A DNA stretch of 64,000 nucleotides from Methylococcaceae bacterium UBA1147 (GTDB lineage: Bacteria; Pseudomonadota; Gammaproteobacteria; Methylococcales; UBA1147): the NCBI GenBank assembly GCA_002311315.1, contig DBZZ01000076.1, positions 45,529 to 109,528 on the forward strand. Reading direction: 5' to 3'. The notes below the pieces were generated by a model. It was not told the origin of the DNA. It worked only from the letters and a program-made list of their open reading frames with translations, and did no database searches. Both the position numbers and the translations under genes were made by a program. Shown piece by piece: positions 37,633 through 46,199 of this stretch (positions within the stretch are counted from its first letter, which is position 1; every line of letters starts with the position of its first letter).

Positions 37633-38550
37633 ATGTGGTTCAAAAATTTAGTCCTCTTCCGTTTTTCGGAACCCTTCCAGCTCTTAGAGCCGGATCTAGA
37701 ACAGCGTCTTTCCACCCTGGACTTCCGTGCCTGCGGTGCACTGGAGTCATCCACCATTGGCTGGGTTCCCCCTCTCGGCCAAGGCGTCGAAAACCGGGTC
37801 CATACAGCCAATGGATTCATGATGTTGTGCGCATGCAAGGAGGAGAAGGTTCTTCCTGCGGCTGTAATCAACGAGACTCTTGGCGAACGAATCTTGGAAA
37901 TAGAACAGAAGGAGCAACGGCAGGTCCGCCGAAAGGAACGTGAGGGTCTGCGTGACGAAATCACCTTCGAATTGTTGCCGCGGGCACTGAGTTTCAGCCG
38001 GCGCACCTACGGATACATCGATCCACGAGGCCAATGGCTGGTCATTGATGCCGCAAGCGCCAACACTGCAGACGCATTCACCGGACTGCTCAGGCGCTCG
38101 CTTGGCAGCCTTCCCATCGCCCCCCCTCGAACCCTGGAAAGGCCAGTCGCCACGATGACCCGCTGGCTTTCAAAGAAAAACTGTCCCGGGGATCTGGCGG
38201 TAGGCAGCGAATGCGACCTGCGTGCCACCAAGCAGGAAAAGAACATGGTCCGCTACAGGGGACAGGATCTGTTTTCCAGGGAAATCGACACCCATATGGA
38301 CGCCGGAAAAGAATGCATCAAACTCGGACTCACCTGGAATGACCGTTTCAGCTTCACACTCGACGAAGACCTGAACATCAAGAAACTGCGATTCCTCGAC
38401 CTGATCCAGGAACAGGCGGAAGACATTGACAGTGATGCCAGCGCCGACCTTTTCGATGCCCACTTTGCCATCATGACTTTGGAACTTTCATCCTTCCTGC
38501 CCAGGCTCCTCGAACTTTTCGGTGGCGAAGCCCCTCAAAGGAATCATTAA
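37633..38550 (+). CDS. rdgC: Recombination-associated protein RdgC
   Basis: RdgC forms a ring around double-stranded DNA and limits RecA activity. The 305-residue length and the motifs MWFKNLVLFRF, GWVPPLG, LPAAVINETLGERILEIEQKE and RTYGYIDPRGQWLVIDAAS are typical. ATG 37633 follows AAGGG. The L,D-transpeptidase gene begins 13 bases downstream. Confidence 0.94.
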   Translation: MWFKNLVLFRFSEPFQLLEPDLEQRLSTLDFRACGALESSTIGWVPPLGQGVENRVHTANGFMMLCACKEEKVLPAAVINETLGERILEIEQKEQRQVRRKEREGLRDEITFELLPRALSFSRRTYGYIDPRGQWLVIDAASANTADAFTGLLRRSLGSLPIAPPRTLERPVATMTRWLSKKNCPGDLAVGSECDLRATKQEKNMVRYRGQDLFSREIDTHMDAGKECIKLGLTWNDRFSFTLDEDLNIKKLRFLDLIQEQAEDIDSDASADLFDAHFAIMTLELSSFLPRLLELFGGEAPQRNH

Positions 38551-38563
38551 CCGGGGAAAGAGG

Positions 38564-39565
38564 ATGACAACGGATGTTGAACATCAGATGATGAAGTCGA
38601 TGTCCATGACAGTCTGCAGGATCCTACTTCTCTACTCGATCGGTTTTAGCGCGGCTTGCGAAACCTTTACGCTACCGCCTGTAGACCTGGACCTGATCGG
38701 TTCCATGGGATATACCCACGCGGCCGATGCAGACACTCTATTGGACATCGCCAGGCATTTCGATCTAGGCAACAATGAAATCACCAATGCCAATCCGGGG
38801 GTAGATCGATGGTTGCCGGGGGAAAAGACCCTGGTATTCCTCCCCAAGCGATATATCCTGCCGGATGCCAGGCGCTCGGGCCTCGTTCTCAATGTATCGG
38901 AAATGCGAATGTACTATTTTCCGAAAGCTCGCAAGAATCAAGCACCAGAGGTAATGACCTACCCCATGAGCGTCGGACGTATGGACTGGACTACGCCTCT
39001 TGGGATGACCCGGGTTGTCGGTAAGAAGAAAGATCCGACCTGGACGCCGCCGGAGTCGATCAAGGCCGAACACGCTACCAATGGCGACCCACTGCCCAAT
39101 GTGGTTCCGGCTGGCCCTGATAACCCGCTTGGCCGATATGCCATCCGGCTCGGGATCCCGGGATACCTTATTCACAGCACCAACAAGCCCTACGGCATCG
39201 GTATGCGTGTTTCCCACGGATGCATCCGAATGTATCCGGAAGATATCGAAAAACTTTTTCCCGGGGTCAGGGTTGGCACCCGGGTCAACATCATCGATCA
39301 GCCGGTAAAGATCGGCTGGTTCGCTGACATGCTGTACGTGGAAGCACATCCCCCACTCGAGGAGAACAGGATCACTGACAAGGAGGCGGTGGAAGAAACC
39401 CTTGCAAGAATCGCAGACCAACACCCGATGGGAATATTGCACCTCGACAGGGAAATAGTGGGAAGCGTGATCAGGGAACGGCGCGGAACCCCTGTTGTCG
39501 TTTCCCGAAAACCGAGTCCCCAGGAACGAGAAAACCCGGCACAAGAAACTGTAACCAGTCTATAG
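38564..39565 (+). CDS. L,D-transpeptidase (YbiS/ErfK family) with LysM-like domain
   Basis: These periplasmic enzymes make L,D cross-links or attach lipoprotein to peptidoglycan. After a hydrophobic N-terminus (ILLLYSIGFSAAC, possibly a lipobox) there is a LysM-like segment (TLLDIARHFDLGNNEITNAN, LPGEKTLVFLP), then the YkuD domain with HSTNKPYGIGMRVSHGCIRM, where the catalytic His and Cys are present. ATG 38564 has GGGGAAAGAGG before it and clears rdgC; ATG 38588 is an alternative, and a frame reaching into rdgC is unlikely. The C-terminal ~50 residues are an extra charged tail. Confidence 0.9.
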   Translation: MTTDVEHQMMKSMSMTVCRILLLYSIGFSAACETFTLPPVDLDLIGSMGYTHAADADTLLDIARHFDLGNNEITNANPGVDRWLPGEKTLVFLPKRYILPDARRSGLVLNVSEMRMYYFPKARKNQAPEVMTYPMSVGRMDWTTPLGMTRVVGKKKDPTWTPPESIKAEHATNGDPLPNVVPAGPDNPLGRYAIRLGIPGYLIHSTNKPYGIGMRVSHGCIRMYPEDIEKLFPGVRVGTRVNIIDQPVKIGWFADMLYVEAHPPLEENRITDKEAVEETLARIADQHPMGILHLDREIVGSVIRERRGTPVVVSRKPSPQERENPAQETVTSL

Positions 39566-39650
39566 CCTCAATCGCCCGGTTACTTTTCTCTGGCTTGCCC
39601 TGGCAGATCCTGCCCCCGGAATCCTGTTTCCAGTCACCTCCGCGACTCAA

Positions 39651-41102
39651 CTAGTCTTTTCGTCTCAGTCTGTTGCGTGACTCTTCCAACTTCGTCAATG
39701 AATTGGTCAGGCCTTTCCGGATCGCTTTCCCCGCATCCAGTAGCACCTTCAGCTCACGTTCCGGGATCCTGTAATTACCGACCACGTTGAATCCCGGGAA
39801 GTAAGATTTTTGCTTGCTGTCTGTCTTGGGACCTGCAAGCACCTTCCTTTTCGATAAGTCCAGTTCTACTGGTAGGCGAATTCGAATCTCAACAGCGTTG
39901 CCGCAAACGGGGCACTGGCCATCCCGGTGCGGCGTACTGCTCTTCCAGGTACAGACAGAACAGCGGCAAAAGTTCAGGTCCATGGACTTGCCATCCAGAC
40001 CCGATTCGGGATCGGCCACGGAATCTTTATCAGGCTCCCAAACCTTCAACCCACGAACCTGCAGTTGACTGGCTGACTTGTACACCTCAACCGTGCTCCT
40101 CGGTTTCACATCGTCACCCACCGGTTTCTTTCCAGTTTCGACTCTACCGTTAACGGAACCGGTCAGCCTGCCATAGGTTGAATCGGTTACGTAATGTTCC
40201 TGGTTGAACCTTCTAAGCTCCTCATGTACCTCCTCTGACGAAGGTCGTTTCAGAGGATTTTTGTCCAGCATTCTCTCAACCAGAAACATGACCGGCGCCA
40301 GCCCGGCACGTGTCGGTTCCGGCCACCTGAGTGGAATGCCATCGAGAACGGCTTCTCCAGGATAAGCATGATCTGACGGATAGAAAGGCAGGCTTCCGGT
40401 CAGGTATTCGCAAAACGTAAGTCCCAGGGAAAATATATCCAGGGCCTGTAACAGGGCAGGATGACGGTCCTTTTTTTCTCCATCTCCACCCAGAACCCAA
40501 TCGATCAGCTCAGGGGCCGAATACAACTGATCGCCCACAAGTTCATCCGGGGTCGGAGGATGTCCGACATAAAAGCCGGCATCGAAATCAATCAGGTTGG
40601 CAACGAAACCACTACCGAATTGCTGAATCATGAAGTTCTGGGGCTTGATGTCGGCATGTATGAACCCCGATGGTTCATGGAGTTTCCTGAGCGCGTAAGA
40701 TGCCGACAGCAAAACCAGCATTTGGTTGCTCTCTGGCAGGATTGATACATCCACTTGCCGGGAATCTACCTTCCTGGTTACCTTGAAATAATTTCCGTCG
40801 TGCCGGAAAAAGTCAACGGCGCGCACAAGAAAACAACTATCTCCACGTCTGCTCAACATTAATTCCACGACTTCCATTCGAAACTCGAACGCCTGGCATC
40901 GATCCCGCTTGCGTTCCTTAGCCGTATCTGATCCCAGTCCACCCGTGTCCGGATAAACCGGGGTCAGGTAGCATTTCAAAAAATAATCGCTTCCATCTTT
41001 ACTGACGAATGTCCACATTGACGTACCGGCACCCGATGTTGTCATATCGGCAATTAGGGTATAGCCCTTCAGCGTGGTACCGGCAGTTAGATGTTTTGCC
41101 AT
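39651..41102 (-). CDS. Ser/Thr protein kinase with C-terminal zinc ribbon
   Basis: The 483-residue protein has a Hanks-type kinase domain in residues 1-300: Lys43 in DYFLKCY, catalytic loop HADIKPQNF (usual HRD is HAD), metal-binding DFDAG (usual DFG is DFD), and the APE region YSAPELIDW. Residues ~390-430 contain a zinc ribbon (CRCSVC ... CPVCGN). There is no membrane helix. ATG 41102 (MAKHLTAG) overlaps the phosphatase gene by 16 bases; longer frames upstream lie within that gene. It ends the vWA-PP2C-kinase operon, matching the TerY-P triad known from comparative genomics. The changed HRD and DFG residues suggest altered but not necessarily lost activity, since the Asp of each motif is kept. 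Confidence 0.85.
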   Translation of the reverse strand: MAKHLTAGTTLKGYTLIADMTTSGAGTSMWTFVSKDGSDYFLKCYLTPVYPDTGGLGSDTAKERKRDRCQAFEFRMEVVELMLSRRGDSCFLVRAVDFFRHDGNYFKVTRKVDSRQVDVSILPESNQMLVLLSASYALRKLHEPSGFIHADIKPQNFMIQQFGSGFVANLIDFDAGFYVGHPPTPDELVGDQLYSAPELIDWVLGGDGEKKDRHPALLQALDIFSLGLTFCEYLTGSLPFYPSDHAYPGEAVLDGIPLRWPEPTRAGLAPVMFLVERMLDKNPLKRPSSEEVHEELRRFNQEHYVTDSTYGRLTGSVNGRVETGKKPVGDDVKPRSTVEVYKSASQLQVRGLKVWEPDKDSVADPESGLDGKSMDLNFCRCSVCTWKSSTPHRDGQCPVCGNAVEIRIRLPVELDLSKRKVLAGPKTDSKQKSYFPGFNVVGNYRIPERELKVLLDAGKAIRKGLTNSLTKLEESRNRLRRKD

Positions 41103-42331
41103 AGCGATTTGAACCCGTTCCAGAAAACACGCGCCCAGAATATGATAGGCCCGCTCAGGATGGTTGCAAGAACAAAGCCCAACAACCATGCGAGAAACAG
41201 TTCCCACGGTCTCGAGGCACCGGACCATCTAACCTGGAGCCTGGGAGGCTCTGTGGCCTCGGTTTCTTCCCGCACATCGTTACAGGATCCGTCCGCCATA
41301 TCACTAGGCCGGCGACCCGGCAACGTTTCGTATACCGGCTGATAGATCTGCGACCAGACCTCCTCAGCTGTTAAATCGGCTGCCATGCAACGACCCAACA
41401 AGCCATGCGATGCATTGCTACGCCTCGAGCGCTTGAACTCACTGAAATTCTCCATGCCAACGGGGAAAACCGCGCACGAAACATCATCGGAACAACCATC
41501 CGCGAACCGCAACCTTAAACACTCGGTCCATGAATGCCATGATTCACTAGCCTCCAACGCTTGCTGCAATCCGGCCTCGAATTGCCATGGATTCTCGAAC
41601 TCGGAATAACAGCCATCAGAACACAGGAACAAGACTCCGGGGCAGTCCAGGTAAAATTCGCAGAGGTTCAGGCGCCATTCCCGTTCCATGCTTGCCGCAA
41701 GAAACTGGCTCATGGGTGGAGGATCCAGAACCGATTGAAAGGCATCCGATCCTGTCAGATTATCGTCCCGACTCAACTGGCGAAGCGCATTGGTCCCCAG
41801 GAAGTAGATTCTTGAATCCCCGATCCAGTAACATTCCACCCGACGAACCAATGAATCCCTGACCGGATGAACAACGGCCACGGCCAGAGTGGTCGCCAAC
41901 CTGTGCCGCCCGAGCGTACCGCGAACACGGCTTGGTGGCAGTTTGGTCTCCGACAGGTACCTCAGTTGTTTGAACACCAAGTTGGTGAGCGCTTCCGCAT
42001 CGGCTTCGGCATCGGGGTTGGAATTCCTGAAGTAATCAACCACGGCATCAATTGCAGTCGAAGCCGCAATCTGGCCACCGCTTCGGTTGTCAAACCCCAG
42101 GGCATATCCCCCAAGGCCATCCGCCACACCCAGCAATAGCCGGTTTCCGGAAATCGCCTGGCATACCGGCTCTGCATCTTCGCAGCGGCTCAGGTCTTGC
42201 TGGCCAGCCAAATCTCGTGCCGCAGCGACACGAAACAGCAAAGAAACAGCCTTTACTGATTCGACAATTTCTTCATTAACCGGGGCTTGTTCGCCGACGC
42301 CATGCATCGCAACACCAGATCCAGGGCTCAT
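41087..42331 (-). CDS. PP2C-family protein phosphatase with C-terminal membrane anchor
   Basis: The 414-residue protein has the metal-binding motifs of PP2C: VADGLGGYALG, WIGDSRIYFLG, FLCSDGCYSEF and DDVSCAVFPVG. Residues ~300-370 are a linker, and the C-terminus has a membrane helix (LFLAWLLGFVLATILSGPIIFWA) near residue 385, so the catalytic domain is probably held at the inner membrane, facing the cytoplasm. It overlaps the kinase by 16 bases and follows the vWA gene by 32 bases. It presumably reverses the kinase next door. Confidence 0.88.
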   Translation of the reverse strand: MSPGSGVAMHGVGEQAPVNEEIVESVKAVSLLFRVAAARDLAGQQDLSRCEDAEPVCQAISGNRLLLGVADGLGGYALGFDNRSGGQIAASTAIDAVVDYFRNSNPDAEADAEALTNLVFKQLRYLSETKLPPSRVRGTLGRHRLATTLAVAVVHPVRDSLVRRVECYWIGDSRIYFLGTNALRQLSRDDNLTGSDAFQSVLDPPPMSQFLAASMEREWRLNLCEFYLDCPGVLFLCSDGCYSEFENPWQFEAGLQQALEASESWHSWTECLRLRFADGCSDDVSCAVFPVGMENFSEFKRSRRSNASHGLLGRCMAADLTAEEVWSQIYQPVYETLPGRRPSDMADGSCNDVREETEATEPPRLQVRWSGASRPWELFLAWLLGFVLATILSGPIIFWARVFWNGFKSLWQNI

Positions 42332-42363
42332 CCACCAATTCTTGAAAACCGGTACAGATCCAT

Positions 42364-43035
42364 CTAGATACTGTTTCCAATCGCTTCGAGAATGGTATCC
42401 ATGTCATGCTCCGCAAGACCTTCTCCGGCGATCGAAGGGAAATAAATGGTCTGATCCCAGTTGTGCCCGATCTGGTTCCAGGGTTGCGTATCCGGCGCAT
42501 AGAGTAGAAGTCGCCGACTTGTCACTGGCAACTCTTCCCACAGATCGGTCAATTCATCCAGGTTTCCCGGCATATTTTCCGGGTAGTTCGGCGGCATTGA
42601 TTCCTTCGCCCTTTCCAGAGGATGAGCTGTGGCATCCGTCCACAAAACAACAATGTTCCGTTTTTTCGATCTCGGGTTTTTGAACCATGGCGACTGTAAG
42701 CCCAGGGCGAGTCCTTCCAGTCCGCTTTCCGGCTCATCGCCTCCGCCATCGGCCCAGAGTTCGTTGACAAAAGAGTCGAACTGGTCCGCATCTGTTTTCA
42801 TGTCGATGAAATCGGGCATTGCCTTGATTGGCTCCCGATCCGCCCAAAAATCACGGAAAGACACGACCCGCATGCGCAAGCGATTGATTACTTTTTTCTT
42901 TGCTTCCATGCGGCCCATTATTTTTCCATGAAATTCAAGAGCCTGTGATTTGACCCGGTTAATCACCGGTCTCATGCTGGCCGTACTGTCAATCACTAGT
43001 ACGATGTCAACGAAATATGCAAGCCGATTGGCCAT
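42364..43035 (-). CDS. TerY-like von Willebrand factor A domain protein
   Basis: The protein of about 223 residues is one vWA domain. The MIDAS metal site opens with DSTASM (Asp16, Thr18, Ser20), a DxTxS variant of DxSxS, and continues with FRDFWAD and VVLWTDATAHP. The GGGDEPESGLEGL segment matches TerY-like proteins. ATG 43035 has an excellent ribosome binding site (AGGGAGG). It is the first gene of the triad with phosphatase and kinase. vWA proteins of this sort often act as metal-dependent scaffolds or kinase targets; here that is inference. Confidence 0.87.
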   Translation of the reverse strand: MANRLAYFVDIVLVIDSTASMRPVINRVKSQALEFHGKIMGRMEAKKKVINRLRMRVVSFRDFWADREPIKAMPDFIDMKTDADQFDSFVNELWADGGGDEPESGLEGLALGLQSPWFKNPRSKKRNIVVLWTDATAHPLERAKESMPPNYPENMPGNLDELTDLWEELPVTSRRLLLYAPDTQPWNQIGHNWDQTIYFPSIAGEGLAEHDMDTILEAIGNSI

Positions 43036-43443
43036 AGTTCCTCCCTTTAGTTCTACCGTCATACCGTTTTGAATATCGGGACATTACCCACCCTCTGGCC
43101 CCAATTTCTGGCAGTGGTCCGCACTGGCAGGTCAAAGGCCTGAATCGCTTTCACAAATTCGAAGAAACGATGATAGGCACTCACAGCAACTCGACAGCCG
43201 GGTCCACCGGATATTCCTCTTCGTCAGACACGCCGTAGCAACTATTCGGCGCAACAAGCGGGAATATTCAGAGCTTTCGATCGAATTGTAACTCCACCAC
43301 CTGTTGATGGCTACCGATTGAGGAAGGTTCAAAATCACCTGAAACATTCGAGTTTCTGGATTTTTTAGAAATCCCCGCTAAGTCGTTGGTGAGCCGACAT
43401 TACTTGCATGCCTTTAAAAAAGAAGCGGTAATCAGAGAAGCCT
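43036..43443. other. About 400 bases upstream of the vWA gene, no gene seen
   Basis: The region should hold the promoter of the leftward triad operon. No protein frame is convincing; a 71-codon reverse frame (43132-43347) has no motif. Confidence 0.4.
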
Positions 43444-43518
43444 AGAGTGATACTCCCTTAGCAGGGGAGCATCGGTTAATGGCCCACAAGTTCATGGGTT
43501 CGATTCCCATCACCCATG
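43444..43518 (+). other. Degenerate tRNA-like sequence
   Basis: The 3' half looks like a tRNA: variable AAGTTC, T stem and loop ATGGG-TTCGATT-CCCAT (43494-43510), then CACCCAT. Upstream, a CTCC/GGAG stem with an AGCAGG-containing loop resembles a D arm, and a 7-base loop TTAATGG follows. But the acceptor pairs in only about 4 of 7 positions, the anticodon stem in 3 of 5, and there is no CCA. On the opposite strand, 43450-43470 reads as the anticodon arm of tRNA-Ser(GCU): stem CTCCC/GGGAG, loop TTAGCAG on the plus strand. I read it as a remnant, not a working tRNA. Nothing else is seen up to the terminator at 43761. Confidence 0.3.
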
Positions 43519-43760
43519 CATATCCTATGAAACCCAGTAAACACGAGGCATCCAGCCCAAGATTACTTCCATTTATGCTGTATACAGCCCCTACTAGTAT
43601 GTAGACGAACATAAGTAGTAATCGGAAGGGAGCCAAGCTTACAGGGAAACAAGCCATTTGCGCAGGATCGGCAGATCCAGGCGTCGCTTGTCAAGATTGG
43701 ATGAATGTATTCCGATTCCTACCCGATCCACAACCAGAAAAATGACCGGCAAGCGAAAAG

Positions 43761-43790
43761 AAAAAAGGGCCGCAAAGATTTTCGCGGCCC
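43761..43790 (-). terminator. Intrinsic terminator after tRNA-Gln
   Basis: On the minus strand: GGGCCGC, a 10-base loop, GCGGCCC, then six T. A 7-bp all-GC stem with a perfect T tract, placed 10 bases after the 3' end of tRNA-Gln; it should end the rplM-rpsI-tRNA transcript or the tRNA transcript. Confidence 0.85.
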
Positions 43791-43800
43791 CTTGATGTTA

Positions 43801-43874
43801 TGGCTGGGGGAGAGGGATTCGAACCCCCGTTGACGGAGTCAGAGTCCGTAGTCCTACCACTGGACGATCCCCCA
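43801..43874 (-). tRNA. tRNA-Gln (anticodon CUG)
   Basis: All four arms pair: acceptor TGGGGGA with TCCCCCA, D stem GTCC/GGAC, anticodon stem ACGGA/TCCGT with loop CTCTGAC (anticodon CTG), T arm GGGGG TTCGAAT CCCTC-type with one imperfect position, discriminator G and encoded CCA. It reads CAG codons. It lies 50 bases after rpsI on the same strand, and a terminator follows directly. Confidence 0.95.
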
Positions 43875-43924
43875 CCAATTCGACAGACTTGCCCGGGGTT
43901 TGCCCGATGACAACCCCAATTCGA

Positions 43925-44317
43925 TTAACGTTTCGAGTATTGTGGCCGCTTTCTGGCCTTGTGCAACCCGACTTTCTTCCTTTCGACAATACGCGAATCG
44001 CGGGTAACATATCCTGCCTTGCGCAAAGGACTCCGGTAATTCTCATCGAAATCAATCAGCGCACGGGTAATGCCGTGCCGAATCGCACCGGCCTGACCGG
44101 AAGGCCCACCGCCTGTGACCTTGATATCGAAATCAAACTTTTCGCTCGCTTCGACACATTCGAGAGCCTGTCTAGCAATCATCCGGTCAGTCTTCCTGCC
44201 AAAATAATCATCCAGTAGTTTCTTGTTGACGGTGATGCGTCCGTTGCCGGTTTTCGCATACACGCTTGCAATCGCACTCTTGCGACGACCCGTTCCGTAA
44301 TATTGTGCTTCGGCCAT
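43925..44317 (-). CDS. rpsI: 30S ribosomal protein S9 (uS9)
   Basis: 130 residues, with the signature [17 protein letters not shown], the [19 protein letters not shown] motif and the conserved C-terminal tail [10 protein letters not shown] that reaches the P-site tRNA. It follows rplM by 25 bases in the universal rplM-rpsI order. Confidence 0.98.
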   Translation of the reverse strand: MAEAQYYGTGRRKSAIASVYAKTGNGRITVNKKLLDDYFGRKTDRMIARQALECVEASEKFDFDIKVTGGGPSGQAGAIRHGITRALIDFDENYRSPLRKAGYVTRDSRIVERKKVGLHKARKRPQYSKR

Positions 44318-44342
44318 AAATCTAGTTCGCTTAAGAATAAAG

Positions 44343-44771
44343 TTAGATGTTCAGTTCTTTGGGCTGCTGTGCCTGATGACTGTGTTCGGAACCCTTGTAG
44401 ACCTTGAGTTTCCGAAACATTGCACGTCCCAGAGGATTCTTGGGCAACATGCCTTTGACCGCATTCTGAATGATTCTTTCAGGATGCGTGCCGCGTAGCT
44501 TGCCAAGACTCACAGATTTCAGGTGCCCGATGTAGCCCGTATGATGATGGTATATTTTATCTTTTTCCTTGTTACCGGTCACTCGCACTTTTTCGGCGTT
44601 TACAACGACGATGTAGTCTCCGGTATCAACATGGGGCGTATATTCTGGCTTATGCTTACCACGCAGCCGCCGCGCAATTTCAGACGCGAGACGACCCAGG
44701 GTTTTCCCGTCAGCGTCGACGACGAACCAGTCCCGCTTCACTTCAGCAGGCTTGGCGCTAAAAGTTTTCAT
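44343..44771 (-). CDS. rplM: 50S ribosomal protein L13 (uL13)
   Basis: 142 residues from ATG 44771 ([15 protein letters not shown]), matching the standard N-terminus and length; the open frame runs 17 codons further up but without support. Signatures include [30 protein letters not shown] and [20 protein letters not shown]. First gene of rplM-rpsI. Confidence 0.98.
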   Translation of the reverse strand: MKTFSAKPAEVKRDWFVVDADGKTLGRLASEIARRLRGKHKPEYTPHVDTGDYIVVVNAEKVRVTGNKEKDKIYHHHTGYIGHLKSVSLGKLRGTHPERIIQNAVKGMLPKNPLGRAMFRKLKVYKGSEHSHQAQQPKELNI

Positions 44772-44906
44772 TCTGGCTAGGCTCCGTAAACCACATTCAA
44801 AGGGCGGGAATTGTACTGGCATTTTAGGGACGATGCAAGAGACAATTCCACTGGAAAGGCTCCGGATCCGGTGACGCCTGGCTGGGCCGAAAAACAGACA
44901 GCCAAG

Positions 44907-45212
44907 TCACCTGAACCAGGACTGCACTGGACCATTTTCGACCGCAAGAGTCACGAAACCCGGGTAGTCAATTATCTGGACACATTGTAACAGACTGGCG
45001 GCACCGATTCCCCGGGTTTTCAGATCCGGCAGCAAAGCATAGATTTCAACCACTTCGGCAAAAGAGTCTATTTCACACGCAGCAGGTGCCCCACGCTCCA
45101 CGGCGCAAACGCCGTTCTCGATGAACAGCAAGACGTCCTTCGGTGCCATCCGGCTCAGAATCCGTTTGGCAGCCTCGGCTTCCGAAAAGGGGAAATTAAC
45201 CAGATGCAGCAT
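44907..45212 (-). CDS. tusB: Sulfur relay protein TusB/DsrH
   Basis: The 101-residue protein opens MLHLVNFPFSE, like the MLHxVN start of TusB/DsrH, and has the LLFIENGVCAV strand-loop typical of the family. With TusC and TusD it forms a complex that passes sulfur from TusA to TusE for 2-thiouridine in tRNA. The start overlaps the tusC stop by one base (TGATG-type junction). The order D-C-B is the normal tus/dsrEFH order. No DsrC/TusE or dsrAB gene is beside it, which favours the tRNA-thiolation role. Confidence 0.85.
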   Translation of the reverse strand: MLHLVNFPFSEAEAAKRILSRMAPKDVLLFIENGVCAVERGAPAACEIDSFAEVVEIYALLPDLKTRGIGAASLLQCVQIIDYPGFVTLAVENGPVQSWFR

Positions 45213-45571
45213 CAGACATTGACGATTACAGTCTGCCGCCTCATTAGAGCCCCGACATCCGATCTGGGCAGAATATCAACTGCCAAGCCCAAATCGCCGG
45301 ACCGCAAACCGCGACCGGCCAGGGATTCTTGCTCTACGTACACAGAATCAATGTCGTAGATCTCGAGCGAATCGAATATTGCGCTGACATCCCTGCATTC
45401 CCGACTTTCCGGCTTTTGCCCGACTCGCAGGGAATAAACACCATCGTCGATCAGCAACAATGAGACATTCTGATCGAATGCAGCAGCGGTCAAGGTCATG
45501 TCCAGCATTTCCAGAACATGCAGGCTCGAATGCGGGGGGCGCGAAAAGACGAACAGGAAAGCCGATGTCAC
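45212..45571 (-). CDS. tusC: Sulfur relay protein TusC/DsrF
   Basis: The 119-residue protein starts TSAFLFVFSRPPHSS and contains LEMLDMTLTAAAFDQNVSLLLIDDGVY, the usual TusC/DsrF strand and helix pattern. It overlaps tusD by 4 bases and tusB by one, so the three are translated together. It lacks the catalytic Cys, which in this complex belongs to TusD. Confidence 0.87.
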   Translation of the reverse strand: MTSAFLFVFSRPPHSSLHVLEMLDMTLTAAAFDQNVSLLLIDDGVYSLRVGQKPESRECRDVSAIFDSLEIYDIDSVYVEQESLAGRGLRSGDLGLAVDILPRSDVGALMRRQTVIVNV

Positions 45572-45996
45572 GAGTCACCTCCGAAGGTCAAGGTGCGATC
45601 CGCCTTGATCGCGGCATCTACCCACTGACCAAGACCGGAAATCCTGAACCCCTTTGCAACCAGACCTTGCAAGGAGTCATTGTCGGATTCATTATGAGCC
45701 CACCCTCTCCGCTGCACTGCCGATACGCACACCACCAGATCAATCTTCTTCTGCGCCGCAAGTGTCGTCCAGAGGCCCACCACGTTTTTCTCATCCTCGG
45801 GTGGAGCAGAATAGCCCAGCGCATTGTATACACCGTCAAAATAGAAGAATACCCGGTCGACCTCATGGCCGAGTTGCATCGCAGCCTTGGCAAAGCGATA
45901 GGCTGTCTCCGAACCCTGGGACGAATAAGGGGCCGAATTGACTTGTAGCGCAAATTTTAATTGTTTTACTCGCTGGAAAACCATTCCACCACGCAT
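45568..45996 (-). CDS. tusD: Sulfurtransferase TusD/DsrE
   Basis: TusD/DsrE is the subunit that carries the persulfide. The protein shows LKFALQVNSAPYSSQGSETA, VFFYFDGVYNAL and the active-site segment LVVCVSAVQRRG with the conserved Cys. The usual first residue aligns with a Leu (TTA) that cannot be a start, so translation begins upstream: ATG 45996 or ATG 45984 (MVFQRVKQ), the latter with GGTGGA just before it. The family is identical in fold to DsrE of sulfur oxidisers; the location beside ribosomal protein genes suggests tRNA thiolation. Confidence 0.87.
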   Translation of the reverse strand: MRGGMVFQRVKQLKFALQVNSAPYSSQGSETAYRFAKAAMQLGHEVDRVFFYFDGVYNALGYSAPPEDEKNVVGLWTTLAAQKKIDLVVCVSAVQRRGWAHNESDNDSLQGLVAKGFRISGLGQWVDAAIKADRTLTFGGDS

Positions 45997-46199
45997 TGAC
46001 CCGCAGCAACTTGCTTGAGGCTATAATCATTTCCTGAATCGATGACCGTGTAAAGTATCGCCGAAAATTGTCACGCACCGAGTGTCCGATTCACCGCAAA
46101 CGTCGAAGATAGAAAACCCAAATCCGGAATCGCCATTACCCACCTGGCCAACAACCAGGAAATCGTCCAAACCACATCCATGATCATCAAAACTGATTC

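Noticed and set aside
39566..43800. Triad operon as a tRNA-integrated genomic island
   Set aside because: I looked for a copy of the tRNA-like 3' end near 39566-39650 and saw none; no integrase is present.
44907..45996. dsrEFH of a sulfur-oxidation operon
   Set aside because: No dsrA, dsrB or dsrC is adjacent; location beside rplM-rpsI fits tusDCB better. Not fully excluded.
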